From CAZKUN01 sp964555935 (lineage in GTDB: Bacteria; Armatimonadota; Zipacnadia; Zipacnadales; VGFC01), in the NCBI GenBank assembly GCA_964555935.1, contig CAZKUN010000045.1, positions 1 to 46,433 of the forward strand: a DNA stretch of 46,433 nt. Reading direction: 5' to 3'. Under the pieces are notes generated by a model. It saw only the letters and a list, made by a program, of their open reading frames with translations. It searched no databases and was not told the DNA's origin. Position 1 is the first letter of the stretch, and each line of letters starts with the position of its first letter. The translations under genes and the position numbers were made by a program. This document shows, one piece after another, positions 1 to 7,659 of this stretch.

Positions 1-42
1 CTCCTCAGTGGAGACGCGACAGTACACGAATGCACGCTTCAT
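1..42 (-). CDS. Serine recombinase, N-terminal 14 codons (cut by window edge)
   Basis: The reverse strand from 42 to 1 reads MKRAFVYCRVSTEE. The Y-C-R-V-S-T stretch is the N-terminal signature of resolvase/invertase-type serine recombinases, with the serine being the catalytic nucleophile of the family. A strong ribosome site, GGAGG, lies 7 nt upstream of the ATG. The rest of the gene lies outside the window, so I cannot say whether it is a small resolvase or a large serine integrase. It reads away from the truncated dprA, with only about 65 bp between its start and the first dprA-like codon. That layout is typical of an integrase gene at the end of an integrated element. The short length is the main limit, but motif plus Shine-Dalgarno make the call fairly firm. 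Confidence 0.7.
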   Translation of the reverse strand, partial: MKRAFVYCRVSTEE

Positions 43-70
43 CCCAGCACCTCCGGATTGCGCTGAAATG

Positions 71-100
71 AGCGTATCATGGTTTATGGTAGTTAGTCAA
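71..100 (-). promoter_or_regulatory. Putative promoter of the serine recombinase gene
   Basis: On the minus strand TTGACT (95-100) is followed after 18 nt by TACGCT (71-76), with TGA just upstream of the -10 giving an extended -10. This lies about 30 nt upstream of the recombinase ATG. The stretch is clearly more AT-rich than the surrounding genes. The inverted repeat TAGTT-agtc-AACTA (90-103) overlaps the -35 box and could be an operator or recombinase-binding arm. Confidence 0.4.
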
Positions 101-110
101 CTATCACTAC
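88..110. other. Putative element/dprA junction (attachment-site region)
   Basis: Similarity to DprA begins at codons 108-113 (Tyr-Pro). Directly upstream the same frame has a TAG stop at 90-92. Two nested inverted repeats lie here: TAGTT/AACTA (90-94 and 99-103) and GTAGT/ACTAC (89-93 and 106-110). Together with the flanking recombinase gene this suggests the recombination junction of an integrated element. The exact crossover bases cannot be fixed without the other end or an empty site. Confidence 0.35.
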
Positions 111-665
111 CCCAAGAGCAACCGCGACATCCGCGAGCAGATGGTTGATTCCGGCGTCGTCATTACGGAAATGCCCATCGGCAAGCCGCCGTCGCGTGAG
201 GTATTCCCGCAACGAAACCGCATTGTCGCCGGGATGACTCTGGGCACGCTGGTCGTCGAGGCGCCGACAAAGAGCGGCGCGCTCATTACGGCGAACCTCG
301 CGCTCGACAGGGGCCGTGAGGTCTACGCGGTGCCGGGGAATGTCGGCTCGCCCAATTCCCGAGGGTGCCACGCGCTGATCAAGGACGGGGCGAGGCTGGT
401 CGAAACGGTCGAGGACATCATCGATGGGTTGGGGATGGCGCTCCATTCCGTGCCCGAGCGCCGCCAGCCGGAGAAAGTCCACGTCGATCTGTCGCCTGAC
501 GAACAGGCCGTCACGGGCGAGCTATCCGCCGGCCCGAAGAACCTCGACCAACTCGTCGCCGGGACGCGTCTGCCGCCCGCCAGCGTGTCTGCGGCGCTCA
601 TGATGCTGGAGGTCAAGCAAGTCATCAAGCGCATGCCCGGAGGCGAGTTCGCGCGCTTGGCGTAA
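108..665 (+). pseudogene. dprA: DprA/Smf DNA-processing protein, 5'-truncated
   Basis: The open frame from 108 matches the second half of the DprA Rossmann fold. Visible are GVVITEMPIGKPP, FPQRNRIVAG, LVVEAPTKSGALITANLALD, and YAVPGNVGSPNSRGCHALIKDGA, all classic DprA blocks, followed by a C-terminal winged-helix domain (last ~60 residues). DprA loads RecA on incoming single-stranded DNA during transformation. Full-length proteins are usually 300-390 residues, so the N-terminal SAM region and first half of the Rossmann fold are missing. The frame is closed by TAG at 90-92 and there is no ribosome site before the first ATG (141). The missing half would lie beyond the recombinase element to the left if this is an insertion. 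The remaining piece shows no internal damage, so the disruption may be recent or reversible. Confidence 0.85.
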
Positions 666-667
666 CC

Positions 668-1399
668 TCAGTCAGGCCCGACCCCCGCGAGAAAGTCAAC
701 CACCGCCTCCGCCATCTTCTCAAGCGCGCCGGCCGCGCGGTAGAAGTGCGCTACTCCCGGCAGCACGGTCACCTGGGTCGTTTCCGCTGGCAGCAATTCG
801 CGGATCGCATCGGCGTCTCCGTACTGGTCTTCATCGCCAATGACGATGAACGCCCGCTTGCCCAATTCAGATGCCGTGCCGAGCAACTCCTGCTCGTGGG
901 CCAGGCCGGAGTAAGGCAGGGACACGCCCGCATACGCCGGCGATTCATCATCCTGAAGCGCCGCCAGAAGCGCCATCGAAGCGCCGAACGAGTACCCGGC
1001 CACGAATGTCCGCTCGGGGTCGATCTCCGGTTGCTCCCTCAGGAAATCGAGCGCGCCCAAGACATCATTCACCTCGGCTTCGCCGTCGTACTCGCCGGTC
1101 GACTTCCCCACGCCGCGAAAATTGAACCGCAGCACGACCATGCCTCGCTGGAACGCCTCGTGCGACACCGCCACCACGACAGCGTCGTCGGACGCTCCAC
1201 CCATGCGCGGGTCGGGGTGACACACAACCACGCCGGGCACTCGAGCCTCGCGCTCGGGCACGTGGAGCGTGCCCTCAAGCGTAATATCGGGCTCGTCTCG
1301 CGCGACGAATCGCACCTGTCGGGCCTCCGGCCCGGCGCCAAGAGCAACCGAGGTAGGCACAAGCGTCATCAGAAATGTCGCGATCGGTATGATCCTCAT
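668..1399 (-). CDS. Secreted alpha/beta hydrolase (dienelactone hydrolase-like)
   Basis: This 243-residue protein starts with a Sec signal peptide (hydrophobic residues 4-20, ending ALG-A). The alpha/beta hydrolase fold is indicated by the oxyanion region CHPDPRMGG (60-68), the strand-loop FNFRGVGKSTG (92-102), the nucleophile elbow GYSFG (Ser137), an acid near IGDEDQ (189-191), and the catalytic His in GVAHFY (His218). It probably hydrolyses an ester or lactone in the periplasm or outside the cell. Its ATG overlaps the stop of the upstream sulfatase gene (ATGA, 1396-1399), so the two are translationally coupled. A sulfatase plus esterase pair would fit removal of sulfate and acyl decorations from a polysaccharide, which is an inference. 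Its stop lies 2 nt from the convergent dprA stop. Confidence 0.85.
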   Translation of the reverse strand: MRIIPIATFLMTLVPTSVALGAGPEARQVRFVARDEPDITLEGTLHVPEREARVPGVVVCHPDPRMGGASDDAVVVAVSHEAFQRGMVVLRFNFRGVGKSTGEYDGEAEVNDVLGALDFLREQPEIDPERTFVAGYSFGASMALLAALQDDESPAYAGVSLPYSGLAHEQELLGTASELGKRAFIVIGDEDQYGDADAIRELLPAETTQVTVLPGVAHFYRAAGALEKMAEAVVDFLAGVGPD

Positions 1400-3414
1400 G
1401 GCCTCGCCGTGTACGTGATATCGGTGATCGTATCGCCGTCCTTCTTGATCTCAAGCTCGCCGATGATCTTCGAGTTCCCCTCGCCATTTGCGAGCGTGCC
1501 CGGGCCCTTGCCCGTATCCGGATTCCAGAGCCCGCTCCTGACCCCGTACTTCCCCGCCCCCGCGTGATCCGGCACGGTTACTTTGACCGGCCCAATCTTG
1601 TATTTGTTCCCGGCCTCCCACTCAGTGGTCGCCGGGTCGGGCCAGGGCGTGAAGCGGAACACGATCTCGCCATCAGTTGCATACTGGCGGTTGAGGAACT
1701 GAGTGAACGCCCAGTACTTCTCATCGCCCAGCGGGCCGTCCACGTTCCACGTGATCTCCATCTCAAACTCTCGCCCGCCCAGATACTCGAATGCCGTCGC
1801 GCTTGGCTCCGCGTCGACAAGGGTGAACTGAACCGTCTCCTTCGCCTGCTCCATCACGATGTGTCGGTAGGGGTGGTCGGTCTCCTCGAGCCAGTCGAAG
1901 ATCGCCTTCTGGCTGCGTTTCACGACGCCCGCGTAGCGCTCGTCGGCGACGAGGTTCGTCATCTCGCCTGGGTCGTCTTCGAGGTTGTACAGCTCATCCA
2001 CGTCGCGATTCTTCCAGTGGAGCGCGTATTTCCACGTGCCGTCGTACGTCACGAACGACTGCCCGCACCAGTGGCTGTGGATCCGCTTCTGAACAGACGC
2101 TTTCGGCCGAGCCAGTGACTTGCGCAAGCTGACGCCGTGCATCTCGTCATCGCTTCCGAGGCCGCACAGGTCCATCAAAGTCGGCATGATGTCCACATTG
2201 CTGCCGAGCGCCTGTGACACCGAACCGGGCTGCGTCATCCCCGGCACGCGCGCGATGAATGGCACGTTGAACAGCTCCTCATACCCGCACGTGCAGAGCT
2301 TCCATACCAAGCCATGCGCCCCGACCATATCGCCATGGTCGGAGGTGAAGATGACGATGGTGTTGTCATCCATGCCGCAGTCAGTCAGCGTGCTGAAGAC
2401 GCGCCCCATCTGCTCGTCGAGGTACGCGCAGTAGCCGTAGTAACGCCTGATGTAATCCTGAAACTGCTCGTCCGTCCATTGCGGCAGCACGTAGCAGCGC
2501 CTGTTCGAACGCTGCTTCAGCGGCTTGCCGACGAGATCATCGTTGTGGTTGTCCGGCAGCGGACACTGGTCGAGCGAGTACTTCTCATCCCATGGCTTCG
2601 GCGGCGCCACGGGCAGGTGCGGGCCGTAGTAGGAGAGCACTGCGGCCCATGGGGTGTCGCATCCCTGATGGCCACGTATGAAGCGCTCCGTCTCCTGCGA
2701 GAAGAACGACGCCATGTGGTGCTCGGGCGGCAGCATCGAATATGAGTGAGTCGAATCCGGTCCGCTCGGGGCGGCGTTGTGGTTGCCGATGTTGGGATTC
2801 TTGTCCAGCATGTCGCCGAGACCAACGCCGCGCATGTACTCGTGGTAATGCTTCCACCCGCCGACCCACGTGTCGAAACCGCACTGCGGTTCATCCTCGC
2901 CCTTGCCCCCAGGCGTCCGCTTCCACCGGTAGCCCTTCTCGTCGTCTTCGCGCTTGAAATACCAGTTGTTGTTGTCAGGGGCGTTCGGCCGGTCCCGGTA
3001 CATCGACCCGCCGAGATGCCACTTGCCGAACCACCCGGTGTCGTAGCCGGCGGCGCTGAAGATATGCCCCATCGACGGGACATCCTCTTCCAGCGGGATA
3101 TCGTTGGTGATCACTCCATGCCCGTGCGGGTGGCGTCCGGTCAGCATGCACGCTCGCGAGGGGCTGCACGGGAACCCGCCGATGTAGAAGTTGTCGAACC
3201 GCACGCCGGTGGCCGCCAAGTTGTCGAGGTTGGGCGTCGGGTCGAGCGAGTTGCCGTAGCACCCCAGCGTGCTGAGCGGCTGCTGGTCAGTCATCACGAA
3301 CAGGACGTTCATCGGCCGGCGCGGCTGGTCGCTCGCGGCTGCGGAGCCCAGTGCGGACGCGGCGGCCACGCCGCCGGCTGCAGTTCTGACGAAATCCCTG
3401 CGAGACACTTTCAT
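1396..3414 (-). CDS. Tat-exported type I sulfatase
   Basis: A 672-residue member of the formylglycine-dependent sulfatase family. The N-terminus has a twin-arginine signal (SRRDFVRTA, then an Ala/Gly-rich hydrophobic stretch to about residue 28), implying export after folding. The family motif C-S-P-S-R is at residues 83-87; Cys83 would be converted to formylglycine. Metal-site residues appear in MTDQQ (41-45) and TSDHGDMVGAHGL (about 355-367). After the sulfatase fold (to about 520) there is an extra C-terminal segment of about 150 residues rich in Trp/Gly that I do not recognise. Substrate is not deducible from sequence; polysaccharide sulfate is the usual role in gene settings like this. 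Divergent from the pseudopilin gene at 3537 across a 122-bp spacer with no promoter I can name. Confidence 0.93.
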   Translation of the reverse strand: MKVSRRDFVRTAAGGVAAASALGSAAASDQPRRPMNVLFVMTDQQPLSTLGCYGNSLDPTPNLDNLAATGVRFDNFYIGGFPCSPSRACMLTGRHPHGHGVITNDIPLEEDVPSMGHIFSAAGYDTGWFGKWHLGGSMYRDRPNAPDNNNWYFKREDDEKGYRWKRTPGGKGEDEPQCGFDTWVGGWKHYHEYMRGVGLGDMLDKNPNIGNHNAAPSGPDSTHSYSMLPPEHHMASFFSQETERFIRGHQGCDTPWAAVLSYYGPHLPVAPPKPWDEKYSLDQCPLPDNHNDDLVGKPLKQRSNRRCYVLPQWTDEQFQDYIRRYYGYCAYLDEQMGRVFSTLTDCGMDDNTIVIFTSDHGDMVGAHGLVWKLCTCGYEELFNVPFIARVPGMTQPGSVSQALGSNVDIMPTLMDLCGLGSDDEMHGVSLRKSLARPKASVQKRIHSHWCGQSFVTYDGTWKYALHWKNRDVDELYNLEDDPGEMTNLVADERYAGVVKRSQKAIFDWLEETDHPYRHIVMEQAKETVQFTLVDAEPSATAFEYLGGREFEMEITWNVDGPLGDEKYWAFTQFLNRQYATDGEIVFRFTPWPDPATTEWEAGNKYKIGPVKVTVPDHAGAGKYGVRSGLWNPDTGKGPGTLANGEGNSKIIGELEIKKDGDTITDITYTARP

Positions 3415-3536
3415 CGTGACGCTCCCCGCGTGCGGTTTGGCCCATCTTCGGCGACCGGCCGCGCGCGCCCTTCAGAGGGATGGGGACGCTGGCCGCGAAT
3501 ACCTACAGCACGTCCGCTCGACCCGAGGAGACGCCC

Positions 3537-4310
3537 ATGCACGGTCGTCGTTTGGGTTTCACACTTGTCGAACTGCTTGTGGTGATTGCCATCATCGCCA
3601 TTCTGGCGGCGATCCTCTTCCCTGTCATGGCGAAGGCCCGCCAGAAGGCGCACCAGACCCAATGCATGTCGAACCTGCGCCAAATCGGGATGGCCATGCG
3701 CATGTACGCGGGCGACAGCGACTCGATGCTCCCGCTGGTGCGCAGCTACGTCGCCACGCCACTGTACCTGGGGTCGTGGATCCACTCCCTGCAACCATAC
3801 GCAACCAACGATCAGGTCTTCATCTGCCCGGCCGCGAGCCGCACCAGCACCAGTTGGCGCAACAACGATGACCTCATGCGGAGTTATGGCTACCCGCCTG
3901 CCGCCGGTTCGTTCGTCGATGGCATCCCCCCGATCTATAGCCTCGTGAGCTTCCACGGGACGGCTCGCTACGACGGGCTGGGGGGCTACGGCGGAGGGCC
4001 GATGGGCATGTACCGGCGTCCTGCTCCCAGCAAGCGCCTGATCACCGTCGAACGCGCGGCTGAGACCGTCCTCGTCAGCGACCACGTGATGTACGACTGG
4101 GGCCTGGGGTCGGGGGCGGTCTACTACCCGGCGATCCGCCACATGCCCTCTAGCGGCGCGGGCGACTACCCTCACGGCCAGGTCGACACCAGCTTTGTGG
4201 ATGGACACGCCAAGGCCATGCAGCACGAGGCCTACTGGGAAGTCCGCGACATCAGCTCCATGGTCCATGGCCAGGTCCGCGTCTACTGGCACCACTGGCC
4301 GTGGGACTAG
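3537..4310 (+). CDS. DUF1559-like prepilin-type protein
   Basis: A 257-residue protein with a type IV prepilin leader: MHGRRLG is followed by FTLVELLVVIAIIAILAAI, with cleavage expected after Gly7 and Glu at +5. The following block (LFPVMAKARQKAHQTQCMSN, then LRQIGMAM) is characteristic of the large pseudopilin families expanded in Planctomycetes, Lentisphaerae and Armatimonadota. The C-terminal half has a His...DG element (PHGQVDTSFVDGHA) like the H-X9-DG signature, but with eight spacer residues. The start at 3537 is preferred because GAGGAG sits 7 nt upstream and the leader is then of normal length; a start 19 codons earlier gives an atypical leader. It stands apart from the secretion cluster. 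A role as a minor extracellular fibre subunit or surface anchor is possible but unproven. Confidence 0.88.
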   Translation: MHGRRLGFTLVELLVVIAIIAILAAILFPVMAKARQKAHQTQCMSNLRQIGMAMRMYAGDSDSMLPLVRSYVATPLYLGSWIHSLQPYATNDQVFICPAASRTSTSWRNNDDLMRSYGYPPAAGSFVDGIPPIYSLVSFHGTARYDGLGGYGGGPMGMYRRPAPSKRLITVERAAETVLVSDHVMYDWGLGSGAVYYPAIRHMPSSGAGDYPHGQVDTSFVDGHAKAMQHEAYWEVRDISSMVHGQVRVYWHHWPWD

Positions 4311-4322
4311 ACACGAACCACC

Positions 4323-4370
4323 CAGAACCACAGAGCGACGGGGTCTTGGCCCCGTCGCTCCGTGGTTCTG
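4323..4370. terminator. Large bidirectional hairpin between convergent genes
   Basis: CAGAACCAC (4323-4331) pairs with GTGGTTCTG (4362-4370), and AGCGACGGGG (4334-4343) pairs with CCCCGTCGCT (4350-4359), separated by a 2-nt internal mismatch and a 6-nt loop. That is 19 base pairs in total. It fills the gap between convergent genes, which suits a shared terminator, but there is no T-run on either side. Confidence 0.6.
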
Positions 4371-4385
4371 CATAGTGGCTCGCGG

Positions 4386-4853
4386 TTACCGCGCCTTGAC
4401 CCGCTGGCTCTTGACGATCTCGCCGTCATCGCTAAGCGCTACGTACTCGTCCCCGTCGGCGAGCGTGACCTCGGACGAGGAAGTGCCCAGTTCGATGCGG
4501 TTCGCCTCATTCTCGTAGTCGTAGACGTCGATGTTCAGCGACGAGCCTTCGATCTCAATGTCGCCTGATGCGTCGAGCTTGATGCGGTACCCCTCGATCT
4601 TCACATCGTCGGCCGCGCCGATGATGACCTGATGAGGCGCGCGCACGGTCACCGTTCCGTCGGGCAGGAACGTCAGCACGGAGTCCTGCGCGGTGACGAC
4701 GAACGTACCGTCCTCATGGAGCAATGCGCGTCCGAAATCACCGGAAATACCGTCCGCGTGGGCTGGAGCCGGTACCAGCCAATATTGCAGCGCGTGGCTT
4801 CCCACCGCCCCCAGCAGAGCCGCGAGCGTCAGCACGACGAGTTGCTTCCTCAT
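4386..4853 (-). CDS. Secreted or membrane-anchored hypothetical protein
   Basis: A 155-residue protein of unknown function. The chosen ATG at 4853 gives MRKQLVVLTLAALLGAVGS, a good signal peptide or anchor ending near AHA-D at about residue 34; an upstream ATG would add 18 hydrophilic residues before it. The mature part is made of short, alternating polar/hydrophobic strands with repeated Asp/Glu-Ile-Glu patterns (VKIEGYRIKLDASGDIEIEG), suggesting a small beta-rich or beta-helical domain. No catalytic motif is evident. A GGGGAG-type ribosome site lies about 10 nt upstream and a promoter candidate is visible at 4887-4914, so it may be a single-gene unit. Confidence 0.7.
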   Translation of the reverse strand: MRKQLVVLTLAALLGAVGSHALQYWLVPAPAHADGISGDFGRALLHEDGTFVVTAQDSVLTFLPDGTVTVRAPHQVIIGAADDVKIEGYRIKLDASGDIEIEGSSLNIDVYDYENEANRIELGTSSSEVTLADGDEYVALSDDGEIVKSQRVKAR

Positions 4854-4886
4854 TGGTCTCGCTCCCCTCGATTGCCTGTTTCTACT

Positions 4887-4914
4887 ATTGTACCTCGTAG
4901 GAAGCATTTGGAAA
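4887..4914 (-). promoter_or_regulatory. Putative sigma70-type promoter for the 4853 gene
   Basis: On the minus strand TTTCCA (4909-4914) and TACAAT (4887-4892) are separated by 16 nt. The -10 matches TATAAT at five of six positions. The region is locally AT-rich and lies about 35 nt before the start codon. Confidence 0.5.
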
Positions 4915-4937
4915 CATGCTAAGGTCCGAAATGCCGC

Positions 4938-6374
4938 CTATTCTCCCGGCGCCTCCGGCGGATCGTAGATCTTTAGCGACTGAGCCGCCTTGTCGAGGAT
5001 CGGTTGCAGCCTGTCATAGCTGTCCGCGGGCACTGCGTCGGCAAACACGAAGAACAGATGGTCTCCATCGACCAGATAGACCCGATACCGCTGCCTGGAC
5101 GTCTCCCCCATATCGAACTTCGTGAGGCTCTCGTACGCGGGCAGCTCCCCCACCATCGTGTCTCCCTGGCGGATGACCGCGTGGCTCTCCATCACCTGGG
5201 CGGCCACATTGACATCGCCCATGACCGCGGCTTCGGCGGTCATCTCCGGGGCGGGCAGATCGATCATCCCGAGCGTCATGAAGCTGTCGCCGCCCGGCTG
5301 ACGCATCGAGAGCTGAATATTCCACTGCCCCGTGCCGATCTTCGCGTCCCAGCCCTCGGGAATGTCGATCGAGCAACCATACGTGTCGTTGATGTACTGG
5401 CCGTCTTCAACTCGTCCTGCCTCCGGCGGCAGTTCGGCGATCTCGGGGGCCACGATCTGCGTGCTCGCAAGCGCGCGGTCGAGGGCGTCTTTATGGGCTG
5501 CGTAACCCGCCGGGGGGATGGCGTTCTGAGCCACGACATATGCGGTCTGCCCGACGACGCAATAGATCCGATCGATGAAGATCTCCATGCCGGCCGCGTC
5601 AACGAGCACGTGGCTGGAGTGGTAGGCATCTCGGCCGGCCAATGTCGCGTCGCCCGCCTGGGAGTCTTTGGTCGACAGCCCGACGGATGGGCCGATGTTC
5701 TTGAGGATTTCTTCCGAGCTGCTCGCCATCTGCTGGGCGCTGAACGTGCCGGGAAGGTCGACGGCGAACCAGACGATCATCGCGGTGAGGTCGGGCGAGT
5801 AGGCGACGACCCCTCTCCCCGACGCGCCAAAGGGAATGAGCCGCCAATCATCGGGCGCCGTCAGCGTGAGCCCGGCCCGGGGATCCGAATAGGTCTGCCC
5901 CGTCACCAGCGTCTCGAGCGCTTCGGTGTCAATGAGGTCAGAACCGAGAATCTGCCACGCGCCTTCACGCTTGACGAGAATGTCCGCCCGCTCCTGAGTC
6001 TCGCCGAACGCCTCGTCCGTTTCCGTGGTCGTCCCGCTGATGGCCCACGTGACCATGACGAAGGCTTTGTCCCCTTGGACATCGACTTCATCGAATTGCA
6101 GTTCCGCGGCGATCTCTTCGCGTTTGCCGAACATCCCCGAGACGTCCTTCAGCCACCCCTCGCCAAGCTGCGCCTGAAGCACGGCAAGCGGGGTGAAATA
6201 CCCGATCATCGACTCGATGTCCTCAACCTCGATGGCGACGCGCATCCCCTCGTACATCTCCACAACATCCGCCGGCATTCCCTGGGCAAGCAGCGCCGAT
6301 GGGGCGGTGACGATGAGAACGCTCGCCGCCAGCAGCGCCGCGCTCAGGCGCGTTGATCTCGTATTGCGCGTCAT
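4938..6374 (-). CDS. Secreted protein with SnoaL/NTF2-like and two DUF1795-like domains
   Basis: A 478-residue exported protein: signal peptide about residues 1-30 (cleavage near LLAQG). Residues about 34-140 look like a SnoaL/NTF2-type cone (helical start, then strands with ...FVMVTWAISG and REGAWQILGSDLID), a shape often used in DUF4440-like proteins. Then follow two similar beta-rich units, each opening with a Tyr-x-Asp/aromatic motif and D-x-P-x-x-W (YSDPRAGLTLTAPDDW near 170; YGCSIDIPEGW near 330), as in PsbP/DUF1795-like domains. No catalytic residues can be named. The ribosome site AAGGGAG lies 9 nt upstream. The domain calls come from patterns and are moderate; the protein being secreted is clear. 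Confidence 0.75.
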   Translation of the reverse strand: MTRNTRSTRLSAALLAASVLIVTAPSALLAQGMPADVVEMYEGMRVAIEVEDIESMIGYFTPLAVLQAQLGEGWLKDVSGMFGKREEIAAELQFDEVDVQGDKAFVMVTWAISGTTTETDEAFGETQERADILVKREGAWQILGSDLIDTEALETLVTGQTYSDPRAGLTLTAPDDWRLIPFGASGRGVVAYSPDLTAMIVWFAVDLPGTFSAQQMASSSEEILKNIGPSVGLSTKDSQAGDATLAGRDAYHSSHVLVDAAGMEIFIDRIYCVVGQTAYVVAQNAIPPAGYAAHKDALDRALASTQIVAPEIAELPPEAGRVEDGQYINDTYGCSIDIPEGWDAKIGTGQWNIQLSMRQPGGDSFMTLGMIDLPAPEMTAEAAVMGDVNVAAQVMESHAVIRQGDTMVGELPAYESLTKFDMGETSRQRYRVYLVDGDHLFFVFADAVPADSYDRLQPILDKAAQSLKIYDPPEAPGE

Positions 6375-6445
6375 GGTATTGCTCCCTTACGTCCGGTTTG
6401 AGCCCGCGCGCGACCCGATGGTCTGCGCAAGGAAATGGCCAGGCG

Positions 6446-7507
6446 CTATGGCCTGACGACGGGCTTGATCGGATCGCCGACCCGGTCCTTGACTTCCCCG
6501 AGTGCCGGCGCGAGGTCCTCGAGCGCGTAGCTCTGCGTGATGAGCGACGCCACGTCCACCAGACCCGCGCCCAGCGCCTGCAGCGCCGCCGGCCACGCGT
6601 TCGGGGCCAGCCAGGAGAACCGGATCTCCTTGTCATAGAGAATCTGGTCGAGCACGGGCACGCTGAGCCGATCCGTGTCGCCGGGCAGCCCGAAGTAGAC
6701 GATGGTCGCCCGACGGCCGGTGACCTCCAGGGCTTGCTCCATGGCCGGAAGCGCGCTGGTCGCGGTGATCGCGCCGTTGGCCATCTTGCCGTCGGTCCTG
6801 TCGGCGATGAGCGCCGGGACGTCGGCGCAGTAGTTCTCGGAAGCCTCGTCCGTGCTGAGGATCATGTCCGCGCCGAGCTTTTTCGCCAGGTCCAAACGGT
6901 AGTCGCGCGTCCCAACAACGGCGACCGTGCCCGCGCCGCGCGCCTTCGCCAGTTGGAGCATCATCAGACCGATCGCTCCGGGGCCGTAGACCACCACGAA
7001 GTCGCCGGGCTCAACGTTGAGGTTCCTCACGGCGTACGTCGCGCAGGCCAGCGGCTCCGTGAGCGCGCCCTCATCGTAGCTCACGTTCTCCGGCAGCTTA
7101 TGGACGCCGGTATACGCGCTGCGCGCCAACTCGGCGAATCCCCCGTCCGTGGAGACGCCCAGGACGCTCTTCGTCTCGCACAGGTTCGGCTGAGCCATCT
7201 TGCAGACTTCGCATGAATTGCAGTACTGCACCGGGTCAAGCACCACGCGATCGCCAGGCGCAAACAGGCCCAGCTCCTTCGGAATCGCGCCGACCTCAAC
7301 GACCTCGCCGGAGAACTCGTGCCCCAGCACGCACGGACCCTTCCCGTCGGGCGTTTCGAGGCTGCTTTGGCCATAGTAGTAGGCGACGTCCGACCCGCAG
7401 ATCCCGCAGGCCTTCACGCTAATGACGACATCGGCGGCCCCACAAGTCGGATCGGGCGCGTCGACGAGATCCATCTTTAGCGGCTCGTAGAATACTTGGG
7501 CTTTCAT
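6446..7507 (-). CDS. Zinc-dependent medium-chain alcohol/polyol dehydrogenase
   Basis: A 353-residue zinc MDR enzyme of the sorbitol/threonine dehydrogenase type. Seen are CGICGSD (catalytic zinc Cys, about residues 36-42), GHEFSGEVVEVG (zinc His-Glu), the structural zinc set CNSCEVCKMAQPNLC (about 97-111), and the NAD-binding region VVYGPGAIGLMMLQLAKARGA. It should oxidise a sugar alcohol, amino alcohol or similar secondary alcohol with NAD(P). The ATG at 7507 is chosen because GGGAG lies just upstream and MKAQVFYEPLKMDLVD is the usual family start. It lies next to secreted glycosidase-like genes, so a role in sugar-derived alcohol oxidation is plausible; the substrate is unknown. Confidence 0.92.
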   Translation of the reverse strand: MKAQVFYEPLKMDLVDAPDPTCGAADVVISVKACGICGSDVAYYYGQSSLETPDGKGPCVLGHEFSGEVVEVGAIPKELGLFAPGDRVVLDPVQYCNSCEVCKMAQPNLCETKSVLGVSTDGGFAELARSAYTGVHKLPENVSYDEGALTEPLACATYAVRNLNVEPGDFVVVYGPGAIGLMMLQLAKARGAGTVAVVGTRDYRLDLAKKLGADMILSTDEASENYCADVPALIADRTDGKMANGAITATSALPAMEQALEVTGRRATIVYFGLPGDTDRLSVPVLDQILYDKEIRFSWLAPNAWPAALQALGAGLVDVASLITQSYALEDLAPALGEVKDRVGDPIKPVVRP

Positions 7508-7659
7508 GCGGAATGCTCCCCCGTTTCTGCGTTTCCATGCGGCATGACTGCCGGTTCGTCCATCAGGCACCCCCTCCCTCCACGCGGAGCCTCAAGGGAA
7601 GGCGCCCCTGGTCGGCGAAATATGGGTGGGGCTAGACTTGGGGAAACGGGAGGCGTATT

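Noticed and set aside
3480..3536. Earlier start for the pseudopilin gene
   Set aside because: It would give an atypical 26-residue leader, while the ATG at 3537 has a strong ribosome site and a normal leader.
5004..6356. 450-codon open frame on the plus strand
   Set aside because: It is antisense to the secreted SnoaL/DUF1795-like protein; its translation is rich in Arg, Asp, Gly and Leu without any fold pattern, as expected for a shadow in GC-rich DNA.
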